A DNA stretch of 64,000 nucleotides from Bettongia penicillata ogilbyi (lineage: Eukaryota; Chordata; Mammalia; Diprotodontia; Potoroidae): the NCBI GenBank assembly GCA_023548195.1, contig JAJHZJ010000023.1, positions 775,636 to 839,635 of the forward strand. The letters run 5' to 3'. Below the pieces are notes generated by a model. It searched no databases and was not told where the DNA came from. It was given only the letters and a program-made list of their open reading frames with translations. The translations under genes and the position numbers were made by a program. Shown piece after piece: positions 31,088 through 42,928 of this stretch (within the stretch, counting starts at the first letter, position 1; each line of letters begins with the position of its first letter).

Positions 31088-32017
31088 ACTATGAACTGGT
31101 GAAGGAGGAGCCAAGATGGTGAAGCAAAGGGAGAGACTCATCTGAATGCTCCCAAATTCCCCTCCAAACAATTTCAAAATAACATCTCAAATCAAATTCC
31201 AACTAATCCCTGACCAACAAAAGGTCAGGGTGAAACAATTTTCTAGCCCGGGTCAACTTGGGAAGTTGACAAGAAAGGATCTCACTGATCTCACTACCCT
31301 GAAGACAGTTCTTCAGCATCTTCAAGAGCTCTCAACCCATAGAGAGTAAGGGGTCAGATAACTGGTCAGAAGGAGGTTACAGGGGACCTTTTACTGGCAC
31401 TGAGTGCAGGACTCTGTTGCATTGCCCATAAGTGGCCCTGGGTCACAGTCCCAGGGTAAGGAGGAGCACTAGCTCATTAAAACTGGAGGCTGCAAGGGTG
31501 TAGCAGACCTGATCACCAGGCTGAAGAAGACTGCTTGTGATCACTCACAAGCCAGAGCCCAGGCCATGAGAGCAGTAAACACACCTCTCCTTAGAGTATA
31601 TCACCTTGGAAAAACTGAAAACTTACAGACCCCCAGAACTAGCTCTGAGAACAGCAGCAAGAAAACCCTGAAGCTTGGAACAGTATCCCCTCCACCCTGG
31701 GAGCAGAGCCCAACTTTAATATAAAGTTAAGAGTCAAGTAATTGGCTAAGAAAATGACCAAACAACAACAAAAAAAGAATTTGACCGTAAAAAGTTATGA
31801 TGTTGACAAGGAAGATCAAACTCAGAAGAAGACAATAATGTCAAAAAAAAAAAAGCCTAAAAAAAATGTGAACTGGTCATAGGCCCAAAGAAATAATTCC
31901 TGGAATGGTTCAAAAAGGAGTTTAAAAATCAAATAAGAGGTAGAGGAAAAATTAGGAAGAGAAATGAGAGTGATGCAAGAAAATCATGAAAAGAGAGTCA
32001 ATACCTTGATAAAGAAG

Positions 32018-32053
<36 letters not shown>

Positions 32054-32470
32054 CTGAAGAAAATAGTGCCTTAAAACCCAGAATTGACCAAATGGAAAAG
32101 GAGATATAAAAGCTCATTGAAGAAAATAATTCCTTAAAAATTAGAATTGGGCAAATGGAAATCAATGATTCCATGAGACATCAAGGAACAATAAAATAAA
32201 ATCAAAAGAATGAAAAATAGAAGAGAATGTGAAATATCTCATTGGAAAAACAGCTGACCTAGAAAATAGATCCAGGAGAGATAATTTAAGAACTATTGGA
32301 CTACCTGAAAGCCGTGATCAAAAAATAAGCCTAGACATCATCTTTAAAAAAATTATCAAAGAAAATGACCCTGATATCCTAGAGCCAGAAAACAAAATAG
32401 AAATTGAAAGAAGAGCTTCTGAGTCAGGGGGGAAATATTGCAAGCAGCCATAAAGCAACAATTTAAATAT
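31088..32470 (+). mobile_element. Degenerate L1 LINE, 5' region and ORF1 remnant
   Basis: GGAGGAGCCAAGATGGTGAA near 31106 is a typical L1 5' end. Around 32229-32453 an open stretch reads LENRSRRDNLRTIGLPES, the conserved core of L1 ORF1 protein. Flanking frames are broken, a (CA)n run interrupts at 32021-32050, and no ORF2 follows, so the copy is dead. Confidence 0.75.
32021..32050. repeat. (CA)n within the L1 remnant
   Basis: About 30 bp of CA dinucleotides. Confidence 0.95.
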
Positions 32471-33630
32471 CATAGAGCCCCAATCAGGACAACACAAAAT
32501 TTAGCAGCTTCTATATTAAAGGATCAGAGGGCTTGGAATATGATCATCTGGACTGTGAGCTGAAGGAGGAAAAATGGACTACTTTACCCTTGAGAACTCC
32601 TTTCCAAGCTCCCAAGCTGCAACTTGACACACAAAAAAGTCATCTTTTGAATAGCAATATTTATTCCCTGGTGATGCCATAAATCATGGAGTTCCACAGT
32701 CTCCATGAGATCAAAACCAAATAGATGAAAAATGTTTGTTGTCCAGTCTGTGCCATGCAGTTGCAGGATAGCAAGAATGAAATAGAGGGACATACATGCC
32801 ATGTTCAGTAGTAAGCTATTGAATGTTACCTACAATGAATGGAGAAAAAGAAGTGGTGTAAGACACATATAAAAGATTGTTTCAAATTGCTAATATAAGC
32901 AAAATGAAATTTAGAATGCTCTCCAGTGCAGACACCAAAGAGAAGAGAGCTTATCTGGGGATGGCAAGGTCCTCCAGATGCAGACATCTGACAACAGATG
33001 TACAGAGTGCTACAGGGACCCTCAGTGAGATGAGGGATTTGCCTGGGATCACGTGGCTAGTAAAGGCCTGAGATAAGATTCAGTCAACTAGAATTTATAA
33101 AAGTACCTACCATGTACTATGGTACTATGTATCAGGCACATACTTCCTCTGTAGATTCAAATGGCATTTTATGGGTCCTAATTCTTAAAACTATAGCTCA
33201 TAAGCCCCTTATTGGTTTGCTTTAACAGTCAGTAGACACAAACAACTCAAAACAATATTTACTAAAAATGGCCTAGTAAGAAATGATGCTAGAGAATCTT
33301 CCCCCTCATAAAACTGGGGCACACTTTCCCACAAATATACACAGCCTTACCAGGTGGAGGGACACAAACGAGTGAAATGTGCAGAGATTAATTCCCTCAG
33401 GGAATTAATGTGGCCAAGATAACTCATGCCTACTTTATTTCAGGGCCTCCCTGCCCTTTCTCTTCAAAAAGAATCCTCACACTGCTCCCTCCCTACCCTC
33501 AACGCCCCCCCCCCACACACACACACAATATTTCTACTGGGCAAGCCACTTAGCTCTGTTTCCTGCCCATCCTCCACTCAGCTGCCCAATTGATCAGTCA
33601 TCCAGTGACACTGGCCTTGCTGTTCCTTCA

Positions 33631-33631
<1 letters not shown>

Positions 33632-33670
<39 letters not shown>

Positions 33671-33679
33671 TCTGTCTTC

Positions 33680-33752
<73 letters not shown>
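33632..33752. repeat. (TG)n and (CT)n microsatellites
   Basis: TG units about 33632-33669, a short spacer, then CT units about 33683-33752. Confidence 0.97.
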
Positions 33753-33754
<2 letters not shown>

Positions 33755-33879
33755 TATCTCTGCCTTCTGACTTCCTTCAATTCAACTGGAAGCCTTTATC
33801 AGTCCTCCCCAATCTTAGTGGCTTCCCTCAGAGATAAACTCCAATTTATCCTATCAAGTTTTGGGTTGTACACGCTCAT

Positions 33880-34000
33880 TTCCAGGTTATCTTCTCCATA
33901 ATCTCCTTGAGAACAAGGGATTGTTTTTGCCTTTCTTTGTACCCCTAACACTTAGCACAGTGCCTGACATGTAGCAGACACTTAAATGCTTGTTAACTCT
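33880..34000 (+). repeat. L2 3' end fragment
   Basis: CTCCTTGAGAACAAGGGATT through TAGCACAGTGCCTGACATG and ACTTAAATGCTTGTTAA matches the L2 terminus. Confidence 0.7.
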
Positions 34001-34349
34001 TCCTTATCTGCCTCTCATTTGTTTCGATTATATCTAAGGCCTAGAACTGGATCAAGAACCAACTCCCCTCCTCTCCTCTCCCACCCTCTTGCCCACTACA
34101 TGGGTATATACAGAATAGATAGAAACCAATTTGAGTTGGGGCTGGAGCATCCAGAAAGACTTCATGTAGATTACCTTTATTCTAAACCTAGACTGAAACC
34201 AAGGGATACATTTTTTTCACACATGACCCATGATCCTATTTATTCTCAAAACATGCCTGTGAGGTAGGGAAGGGTAGGGACTCCGCTGTATAGAGGAGGA
34301 AACTGAGGTACACAGGTGTCAAATGACTTGCCCAAGGTCTTAGGCCTCC

Positions 34350-34760
34350 CAATCCCTTCTGAAGGGCATATCCCTAAAAGGAAAAGACCACATCTTTGGG
34401 ATCCAGACCCCAGAAAGGAAAAGCCCCTGGACTTTCCCACATGGCCCAGGTCCCTGGAGTTCACCTGGGATACCCAGCCCTTCTGGGGCCTTCTCTGTTC
34501 TTTTCCGGTCACCCCAGACTACTTGACCACTCCTAGATCCTTCCCACAGGCTTTCTGTATATAAGGTCCATCTTGCCCCACATTAAATCTCTCAAATTCC
34601 TTAAGAGTCTGGCCAATGCTCAGATTCTTAAAATCTCACCAACTCAGACTGGGGTTCCAATAAAACTTATCTCTAGCTGAAAGACGGCTTGAGTCGAATT
34701 CATTTGAGGCAGGACACGCATGTTTTTTGCCCTTGAGTTTCAGGGTCCCAGCACCCCTAG
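34350..34760 (+). mobile_element. Possible solitary retroviral-type LTR
   Basis: A promoter-like GTATATAAGG (about 34556) is followed by ATTAAA, then AATAAAACTT (about 34660) 100 nt later, and then by a region reaching GGCAGGACACGCA, the order expected for U3-R-U5. No flanking internal region, primer-binding site or target duplication was recognised. The family is unknown. Confidence 0.35.
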
Positions 34761-35299
34761 ACCTCAACACTTCTAGTGTTCATTCCATGTGATGAGGCCA
34801 GCACAGAGAAGTTTGCAATGCCATACAGACATATACATAATATACAGCATTTGCAGGGGGAAAAGGGGAAGGGAGGAGGGGTAGAAGGGAGAGCATTCAG
34901 TGCAAACAATCTCCCAATTCCCAGACTGCTGGGTTGTTTTTGTTTTTTGTTTTTTTCCTGGAATGAGGGACCCGAGAAGTCACTGGACACCGTCCATCCC
35001 AGTAAGGGAGCCCAGGGATTGAAGGGAAATATTTAAATTCGAAAAACAAACAGGTATACGGGGGCATTTCTTTCTTATTAAAAAAAAAAAAAAGAAGGAA
35101 AAAACCAGGCTCCTCATCATAAACCCCATAGTGCGGTAAAACAAATCCTCACATTACCTAGGCCTGCATTTGAGACCTTGATTTCCCCTTCGCAAAGGAG
35201 CCATGTGGATCTCTGAGCCTCCTGGCTTATCATTTAAATGATACACATTCTACAGCATTTCCAAGTTTTTTTTTCCCAAAAATTTGTTATAATTATAAG

Positions 35300-35900
35300 A
35301 ATTGTTCCTTAATTCTGCTCACTTTGTCTGTATCATATCAAAGAGGTCTTAGTTCCCCTGAAGCTATCCATTTCCTCATTACTTACAAAACATTATCATC
35401 ATTTGTTTGGTCATTCTCCAATAGGTGGGAATCCCCACCCCCTGCTTACTGTGAAAAGAGTTGCTATAAATATTTTTGTACATATGGGTCCTTTTCCTCT
35501 TTCTTTGTGGATCTGAGTCTTAACGGAAGTTAGGGATTGAGGGAAAGAACCCATACATACAAAAAATATTTATAGCAGATCTTTTTGTTGTGTCCAAGAA
35601 CTGGAAACAAAAGTGGTTATCCCCACACCCCACCCCCTTGGGAAATGGCTGAACAAATCAGGAAATATTACCATTCTGTAAGAATTAAGGAAAAGATTCA
35701 GAGAAGACTGGAAAGACTTATATGAATTGATACAGAAAACAGATACAGAAGGTGGCCAGGAGAACCAACTATAGTGAATACAACAATGTGAAGACCAGCA
35801 ACCTTGAAATAATGAAGGAATCTGATGAATGTAATGGCCAATGATGACTGCAAAAGACTGATGAAGAATCCTGTTTCTCACCTTTTGGCAGAGCAATAAA
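35300..35900. mobile_element. Marsupial-type L1 3' region fragments
   Basis: CATTCTCCAATAGGTGGG, GTTGCTATAAATATTTTTGT, ACATATGGGTCCTTTTCC and, after 35620, GGGAAATGGCTGAACAAAT with GACTGGAAAGACTTATATGA are phrases of L1 3' regions common in marsupials. The two parts are in opposite orientation. Confidence 0.5.
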
Positions 35901-36258
35901 GGTGATACCTAAGAAACCCATTACCCAGATATCTGTAACCAAAGAGGATAATGAAAATCTTGGACACTTAATAATTCTTGGCAAGAAAAGTACAGCTGAC
36001 CTGGGACAGAAGGATACCAAATAGAAATCAATGAAGGTGCAAATGGGGGGCAATCTATCATATCTATCTCCATGTCCTTGGAGGATGTCAAATAAAATGG
36101 CATCCTGGATAAACAAATTCCTCCTGGAATGATTTTTTTATTTAGAGAGCAAGGTAGAATATATGTTAAGCTGAGTATACTTAATGTTTTCTTGAATAAA
36201 GAAATTGGGAAATCACTTCAAAATGTACCCAATAAAGACGGTTATCTGTTTTTAAAGG

Positions 36259-36375
36259 GGGGGCAGCTAGGTGGCACAGTGGATAGACAGAGCACTGGAG
36301 AATCTAAGTTCAAATCCAGCTTTAGACACTTACTAGCTGTGTGACCCTGGGCAAGTCACTTAATCCTGATTACCT
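36259..36375 (+). mobile_element. Marsupial tRNA-derived SINE
   Basis: GGGGCAGCTAGGTGGCACAG, AGCACTGG, AGTTCAAATCCAGC, ACTTACTAGCTGTGTGACCC and TGGGCAAGTCACTTAATCC: the classic marsupial SINE with tRNA-like head and a conserved MIR-type core. Confidence 0.88.
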
Positions 36376-36539
36376 CCAAAAAAAATTTTTAAGGAAGAAA
36401 GACAAAAGAAAACTCAGAATTCTGAGTGATAGCTAGGCATGGGAGATAGTAAGTATAAAGACTAGGTAGTAGGTGGGAATATGCTATTTGAGGACCAGTA
36501 AGAAGACCAGTTTGACTGAACCATAATGTGCATGGCAAG

Positions 36540-37080
36540 GCAAAGCAACAAGCATTTATTAAGCACTTACCGTGTGCCAGGCATTAAGGTCAGCACTGGG
36601 AACACAAGTACAAGCAATAAGATAGTCTGTGTCCTCAAAGAATTTACAGAGTAATGGGGGGAGTTCCAAAAGAGGGGAGTCGTGATGTTTTGTAGAAGAA
36701 TGAGTTCAGGTGGATTATCCTTGTCCACTGAGGTTCTCCTTGGATTGACCCAGGCATTGGGTAATTGTATGTATCAGGAAAAGGATAGGGGGGAGGGGCA
36801 CGCAGGTTGCTGGGGGCAAAGGTAGGGAAGGCTCTATGGAGTTGTAGGTGGCCTCAGAGGGTCTGTCTGCAGCAAGATGGAGGAGCCCAGGCAAGGCAGG
36901 TGCTATGGAGTCATTGGTGGATGGAGGGGCTTCTTGGAGGGGAGTAGAAGTCCAGAAAGTCAGAAACAGATCCAGGAGGCAATGAAGGGAATAACATGGA
37001 GTAATGTGTCTTGGAAGAGGAATCTGAATATTCTCCTCTCTGCCATTTCCAGATCCCCCTCTGTTCTGCACATTCAGTAA
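36540..37080 (-). repeat. L2 LINE fragment
   Basis: Starts with CAAGCATTTATTAAGCACTT, ACCGTGTGCCAGGCATT, the complement of the L2 3' end; the distal part is less certain. Confidence 0.6.
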
Positions 37081-37084
37081 CCAA

Positions 37085-37925
37085 TCCTCCCTTGAGCCCT
37101 TCCCTGTTCAGATTCATCACCCAGTGCAGATCATCCTGGCAGTTATCGACCAGCTTCAAAGCCATTTTCCCTTCTTTCTTAAGGAGCTCAGCATCCGGCT
37201 CATGGTTTTCCCTCTCTACCCCCACTCCTGCCTGTGCCATTCATGCTGGTGTTTCCCTCTGAATTCCTCAGTATGCTGAACTCCCATGACCCATGTTTTC
37301 ACTCCACCTCAGTCACATAGGGAAACCCTCGATCTCCCTATCAGTCGCACCTGTTCCGCTTCCATGATCAAGAATTTGGAAAGTTCTCCATCCATCATAA
37401 TCTTCCCTCATTCCATCTCTCCTTATGCCTCAGCTGTCCTAAATCTATCCTTTGTCCTCCTGGTGACCGCCAACCCCCCCACCCCCAGTACTTCCCAAGT
37501 TCTGGCTTCATTTCCCTTCCTTCTCTATCTCCTAACCCACCAGTTACTCAGTTCAATGTTGCATTGTACTCTCAAATCCCTTTCCTCTTTGTCCCACTGC
37601 TGCTTCATGCCTCAGCAAACCACAGCTCTGCACCATCTGCCTCCTTCTTGCCTATCACATGCTGCTGAGTGGAAAGGCAAGAAATCCTGAGAAACAACTA
37701 TAAAGTTGTATTATCTAATCGCAGTTGAGCCTTCACTGCCGCAAGGCAATTCCTCCCTAACTGAATCTCTATCCACTCCCAACAGTAGCTGTTTCAAATC
37801 TAACCCTTTGCAGACTGGCTCCCCTATATCTGGAATGTCCTCCCTGCTAATCTCTACCTCTTAAAATCCCTCATTTCCTTCAAAACTCAGTTCACTTGTC
37901 TCCATCTTCTTATATGTTTACCTAT
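37085..37925 (+). repeat. L2-like LINE fragment
   Basis: C/T-rich sequence with phrases of the L2 3' half, ending CCTATATCTGGAATGTCC and CAAAACTCAGTTCACTTG. Assignment is by resemblance only. Confidence 0.4.
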
Positions 37926-37939
37926 TACATGTCCCTTTG

Positions 37940-38092
37940 CTGTTGTTCAGTCATGACTGACTCTGTGACCCCATTTGGGGTTTTCTTGGTAAAGATATCA
38001 GGGTGGTTTGCCATTTTTTTTCTCCTGCTTATTTGACAGATGAGAAAACTGAGGCAAGCAGGGTTAAGTGACTTGCCCAGGATCACACAGAT
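37940..38092 (+). mobile_element. RTE/BovB-type SINE of marsupials
   Basis: GTTGTTCAGTCATGACTGAC, TCTGTGACCCCATTTGGGG, TTTTCTTGGTAAAGATATC, GGTTTGCCATT and a MIR-like 3' part. Confidence 0.8.
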
Positions 38093-38269
38093 TTTTATTG
38101 GTATTTTATTTTTTCCAATTACATGTAAAGATAATTTTTAACATTCATCTTTTTAATAAGATTGAGTTCCAGATTTCTATCCCTCCCTCCCTTTCCTCCT
38201 CCCTAAAGCAGTAAACAATCTGATATAGGTTACATATGTGCAATCATATAAAACATGTTTCCATATTGT

Positions 38270-38445
38270 ATGTGTTTGTCCTTTGTTGTCGAAGAAGACC
38301 ATGCCATCAGAGAAATAATGACATGACTTGCACTTGACTTTGTTTTGAGTGAGGGAGGGCTGTGCAGGTCACCAGCCTCACTTCTCCAGAGCCATCTGAA
38401 TCCAGTGAGCAGATATTCATCAGGATGACTGGAGATGACCCAGGA
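38270..38445 (+). mobile_element. Marsupial SINE-like repeat
   Basis: TCCTTTGTTGTCGAAGAAGA, CCATGCCATCAGAGA, ATGACATGACTTGCACTTGA and GGATGACTGGAGATGACCC match a repeat familiar from marsupial genomes; I cannot give its database name. Confidence 0.6.
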
Positions 38446-38572
38446 TGAGGCAATTGGGGTTAAGTGACTTGCCCAACGTCACACAGCTAGGGAGTGTCAA
38501 GTGTCTGAGGTAAGATTTGAACTCAAGTCCTCCCGACTCCTGTACTGGTACTCTATCCACTGCACCAACGTT
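38446..38572 (-). mobile_element. Marsupial tRNA-derived SINE (reverse)
   Basis: GGGTTAAGTGACTTGCCCA, ACGTCACACAGCTAGG, ATTTGAACTCAAGTCC and CTCTATCCACTGCACCA are the complement of the SINE at 36259. Confidence 0.85.
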
Positions 38573-38749
38573 AGTCATGTTGTGAAGGAAGAAACAGAAC
38601 AAAAGGGAAAAACTGAAAAAAATAAAGTGAAAATAGTATACTTTGATCTGCATTCAGACTCTATCAGTTCTTTCTCTGGATGGTCACACAGATTCTTAAT
38701 AGATTCTTGCTAATTGATTGAAAGTAGGGATTGGACAATGACTAGACAG

Positions 38750-38930
38750 ATTGGAGTATAAAAATATAATTACTATTACTACACTGGAAAATTACAAATA
38801 TGAAGACTTCAGAGAAACATAGAAAGACTTATCTGAACTGATACTATACAAAGTAAGCAGAACCAGGAAAACAATATGCCCGATGATTATAACAATCTAA
38901 ATGGGAAAGAATAAATACATAAAAACCAAA
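38750..38930. mobile_element. L1 3' region fragment
   Basis: AGAAAGACTTATCTGAACTG and GTAAGCAGAACCAGGAAAAC are phrases of marsupial L1 3' regions. Confidence 0.5.
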
Positions 38931-39875
38931 TAAATAAATAAATAGGAAAGAATAAAACAAAGGAATTGACCACTAATGCAATTAGAATCATCATCAAGTT
39001 TGGTCCTGGAGGGGAGATGAGAAAATGGCTTTCCCTTCCTTCTTTGTAGAGGGGCACTGAATATGGAACTTTGTATTTCCTGTCACACTTGGTTGATTAT
39101 TCATTTGTTTTGCTGAGCTGCTTTCTGCCACTCATTCCTGATCCAGGGTAGGGAGGGCAACACCTTTCCCAGTGAACCTCAGCTCTCAACTCCCAGAGAG
39201 TCTAGATTCATCCCTGGGACAGACTATCCCCAAAGGGAGGGAATCTGATTCTTCTCATATTCACTGGATCATTATACCCTCACCTCAGAGAGCAGAATTT
39301 CATTGAAAGCCCAGAAAACAAAGCTTAGGTATGGCTCATATCTAGTGTCTACCTGGAAGAAATTGACAAAGTTCTGTGTGGAAAGTGTACTCAGTGTGCA
39401 AAATAGAGATTAGGAATAGGACTGCTATTTATTTCCACTACCATAAAAGAAATTCTTAAAACACAAATTCTTTAAAACACAAAAGATTCACAAGCATGCT
39501 TTTTTAAGAAATACAGGAAACAGAACAACCTTCATATCTATTATACTGTGCTAGGAGGTAAGCACAACTGGGTGACACTGCTCAACAGAGATATGCATTC
39601 ACATCGTGCCCCAGGAACTTACAAGGTCCAGGTCTGGTGGGCAGGGCTGTAACGTGGATTTTTATAGTCCTTTGGGCTACAGCATCATCCTGCTAAGAAA
39701 CGACAGCCAACACTGACTCAGGACCTAATGATCTCTCAGAGTCACAAGGGTACAGCCAGGGTTAGAAATGTCCATTTCTTAGAATGAGCCCAGTGAGCTG
39801 GGCTCAGAGAAAGAAACAGAACAGAAGAGAGAGTCAGGGACTTGAGGTCTAATCTCAGCATGTTGATCCCATTGA

Positions 39876-40005
39876 GACAGCCAGGTGGCGCCGTGGAGAG
39901 AGCACTGGGCCTGCAATCAGGAAGATAAGAGTTCAAATCTGACTTCAGAACCTTACTAGCTGGATGACCCTGGCCAGGTCACTTAATGTCTGGCTGCCCT
40001 ACAGG
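39876..40005 (+). mobile_element. Marsupial tRNA-derived SINE
   Basis: CAGCCAGGTGGCGCCGTGGA, GAGCACTGGGCCTGCAATCA, GAGTTCAAATCTGAC, ACTAGCTGGATGACCC. Confidence 0.85.
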
Positions 40006-41831
40006 TTATACATCCTGTAATATGTCACTTCTCACCAGGATGTAGCTGCAGCCCAAAGGCCTATGCATCTCTGGGGTAGGCTAGTCCTAAAGGGAGGGAA
40101 TCTGACTTTTCTCATATCACTGGATCATTATACCCTCACCTCAGAGTAGAATTCCACTGAAAGCTCAGGTATGGCTCATATCTAGCATCTACCTGGAAGG
40201 AATTGACAAGGTTCTGTTCAGCAGTGCCACCCAGCTGTGCTTACCTTCTAGCAGAGTAAAGTAGGTATGAAGGATTGTTTTGTTTTCTGTAGTTCTTAAT
40301 GATTCCAGCTGCCCAAAGGGCCCTGGCCTCCAAAGACGTGAGGGAAATGGAGGACCCAGGACCAGTAACAGAATACAACTCTCCCTTCCACATCACCACT
40401 TTCCCCATCATGGTCTCCTTATATCTCGAGTTGACATAAGAAATTAAATGGGAATTTGGGGAGAGTTTTGCAGAAGCCATAGATGACATGTGAAGGCCAA
40501 CAGACAACGCAGAAAAAGTTTAGAAACTCAGAGATACATAAAATACAGGTATAGTACTGTATAATATCAACACCCCATAAAACAAAAATAAAAAATTCAA
40601 ACTTCTTTTCTGGTATGAATGGAGGGCCAAAGAATTTTACATGGATTTTCCAGATCATGAGGGTCCCATGCCCCTGACCCCCCACCAGGTGGAAGGGATA
40701 ACTGTGTAGAGCAGGAACTTCATTGAGGTCATGGAGGCCAGAGAAAGCACCACTATCAAAGATGACTCAGGCTTTCCAGGTTGGCCCCTGAGGGCACCCA
40801 TGTTGGAATGTCCCCCTGCAGCTCTGTGGCCTTCCCTCCCTCCTTTCCTAGTTGAGTATTTTGGACCTGTGTATGTGAGGGTGTCTTTACCTTCTACTAG
40901 CAGGGGGTTTTCCCTCACACACAAAGGCTGGACAACCAGAGGAGCAACTCAGGAAAGGCCCCTAGCCATCACTGAATCCAAGCTCCCTTTTTTTACAGAA
41001 GAGGAAGTGATATGACTTTACAAGTTCATAGCTTTAGAACTAACTCATGTCATCCAGAGAAGGAGGTGATGTGACTTGTAAGAAGTGGATGCCTGGTCCT
41101 CCCTATCTCCTAGATTGAAATGAAAATGTGCCCCTCCCAGATTCTGTGGAGAACAATATGTTAAAGGGCTTGGCAGGACTAACTGAGGCATAGATATGGG
41201 TACAAGTTACTTGCCACTCTGGAGTGGGCCTGGCCTGGGGAGGTGAGCCTTCTTCTCTCTTCTTTCTTACCATCCCCTTGACTGGGATCCTAACTTTTTT
41301 TTGATGGGGAGGACAGAAGGGGCAAGAACAACACAGGAAAACAGGTCAGGACAGGGGAAGGGTCCTGGGTCCATTCTGGGAAGGTTGAAATTCTTGCCTC
41401 CCCCTAGAAGGAAGCTTCCCTTAGGGGGAATCAATTCCACCCCCAGTCAACCACACCTTCTTCCTTTCATTAACTGTGAGGTAGCCACTCCAGCTTGATG
41501 GCAATCTCAGAGACTGGGAAGAGAAGGGGACCCAGGAGTCTAGCTTTCCATGCTCCTGTGTGGTGTGTGTGTGTGTCTGTGTGTGTGCTCTTTGAGCACC
41601 CCTATCTTGGACTAGGGGGGAGTGCTGGAGAAAATGGTGCCCCAGAAAGAGTCCAGGACCAGTAGTAAGAGTCTGGAGGGCTGACTTGTTGCCCTGCTCC
41701 CTACTACTAGCTCAGCCAAATCATTTTTCTTGTCTAGGCCTCAGTTTCCCCACCTGAAAAACAAGGAGCTTGGCTGAGATGGTCTCTGACCATTTTCCAG
41801 GGAGGGGCAGTCAATGCTGGCTAGGAGCTTG

Positions 41832-41862
41832 GTGGTGGTGGTAGTGGTGGTGGTGGTGGCTG
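41832..41862. repeat. (GTG)n simple repeat
   Basis: TGGTGGTGGTAGTGGTGG and onward, about 30 bp. Confidence 0.9.
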
Positions 41863-42283
41863 CAGGGTGTAGAGGCCCCCCTCCATCCCTCTCTCCCTAA
41901 GATGGGGAATCTTGGACAGGAAGTAGGTAGGGCAGGCCAGGTGTGTGTGAGCAGGTCTGAGGTCCCTCCCTCCTTGCTCACCAGGGGGTCTGGGGAAAGG
42001 AGGGCGGAGCTGGGTCCTGGCTTGGATGAGGAGATAGAAAGCAATCAGATCCAGGCAGAGCAGGAGCAACTGAACAGGTGAGGAGCCCAAGGTCCCTGGT
42101 CTCTCAGTGGCTGGCCTTGGCTCATCTTGGGGTCTCTGGGCTCTTCCTCTGCCCTTTGGTGATTTCTTTTGTGTCTGTCTGAATGTCTGGATGTGTCTCT
42201 CACTATTCCTCTCTGGATCTGGCCAGGGTCCCAAGTCTGCCTTGATCTCTCTGCCTCCCCCCACCCTTCCCCCTCCCCCACAC

Positions 42284-42295
42284 GCACGCACGCAT

Positions 42296-42341
<46 letters not shown>

Positions 42342-42345
42342 GCAC
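42284..42345. repeat. (CA)n microsatellite with CGCA ends
   Basis: CACGCACGCACGCATG, then about 40 bp of CA, then CACGCACGCAC. Confidence 0.95.
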
Positions 42346-42395
42346 TCTCCCTGTCCTTGGCTCTGCATTCACAGCCCTGGGCCAGATCAAGCTGA

Positions 42396-42470
42396 GATGG
42401 GAAGGGGAGGGAAGGGAAGGGGAAGGAAGGGGAAGGAAGGGGAGGAAAGGGGAGGAAAGGGAAGGGAGGT
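42396..42470. repeat. GGAAG/GGGAAG simple repeat
   Basis: Purine-only short-unit repeat (GGGAAGGGGAGGGAAGGG and so on) just upstream of the AVPR2 promoter region. Confidence 0.9.
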
Positions 42471-42639
42471 CTCTGGCTACAACCGAACCAACAGAGATCA
42501 TATTAAAGCGAGAACAGACACAGACATATTCCCTTATTCACCTCCAGAACCTTTCCCCGGGCACCCTCCTCCCTCCTGAATTCACACAACATCCATGCCC
42601 ACAAACAGCACCCCCCCTCCCAGCATATAGAGGCCCTCA

Positions 42640-42873
42640 TCCATTTTAACCTGTTCCCACCTTAAGGGCTGCTGAGAACAGTGGGAGTGGCCTGGGGCCT
42701 CAGGCATCCTGCGCTCGGAGCCTGCCACCCGCTCGGCACTCATACCCCAGAGCCTCTCCAGCTGCCCCCTGCGGTCGGGTGGCAGAGACCGGATCTAGGG
42801 GGATTTGGGGACGTGAACTTAGCACACATCCTAGGGCTCTCTCCCTTCTAGGCCCTGAAGTGGAGGAAAGGGG
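42640..42873 (+). promoter_or_regulatory. AVPR2: AVPR2 proximal promoter / 5' UTR region
   Basis: GC-rich, moderately CpG-containing sequence (GCGCTCGGAG, CCCGCTCGGC, GCGGTCGGGTGG, GGGACGTGAAC) directly upstream of the first coding exon. The transcription start is not evident. TTCTAGGCCC near 42847 could be an acceptor of an upstream non-coding exon. Confidence 0.35.
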
Positions 42874-42903
42874 ATGGACACCAGGGTCCTCTCTGTATCC
42901 AGC

Positions 42904-42928
42904 ATGCTGAGAATTTCCCTGGCATCAG
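42904..42928 (+). CDS. AVPR2: AVPR2 coding exon 1
   Basis: ATG at 42904 (A at -3) to donor GTAAGGCTCC at 42929. An in-frame ATG 30 nt upstream at 42874 would add 10 residues. I chose 42904 because the resulting 9-residue exon-1 peptide aligns with human MLMASTTSA in length and phase. Confidence 0.85.

Larger units (their letters stand above)
25871..42640. other. L1CAM-AVPR2 intergenic region
   Basis: About 16.8 kb without a convincing gene. From left to right: minisatellite relative 26957-27285, MIR fragments (28300-28400, 29190-29300, 30060-30235), degenerate L1 31088-32470, TG/CT microsatellites 33632-33752, L2 33880-34000, LTR-like 34350-34760, L1 3' parts 35300-35900, marsupial SINEs 36259, 37940, 38270, 38446 and 39876, L2 36540-37920, CA repeat 42284-42338 and GGAAG repeat. 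The remaining sequence is not recognised. Confidence 0.6.

Noticed and set aside
35570..36116. Minus-strand frames of 108 and 115 codons at 35.6-36.1 kb
   Set aside because: They fall in L1 3' region-like repeat sequence in antisense and show no domain.
40420..40924. Two minus-strand frames of 88-89 codons (40419-40685 and 40655-40924)
   Set aside because: They have no recognisable domain, signal or splice context. A decayed processed pseudogene is possible but I cannot name a parent.
42107..42649. 180-codon plus-strand frame upstream of AVPR2
   Set aside because: It translates the CA and GGAAG microsatellites into His/Thr and Gly/Glu/Arg runs; no homology to any protein I know.
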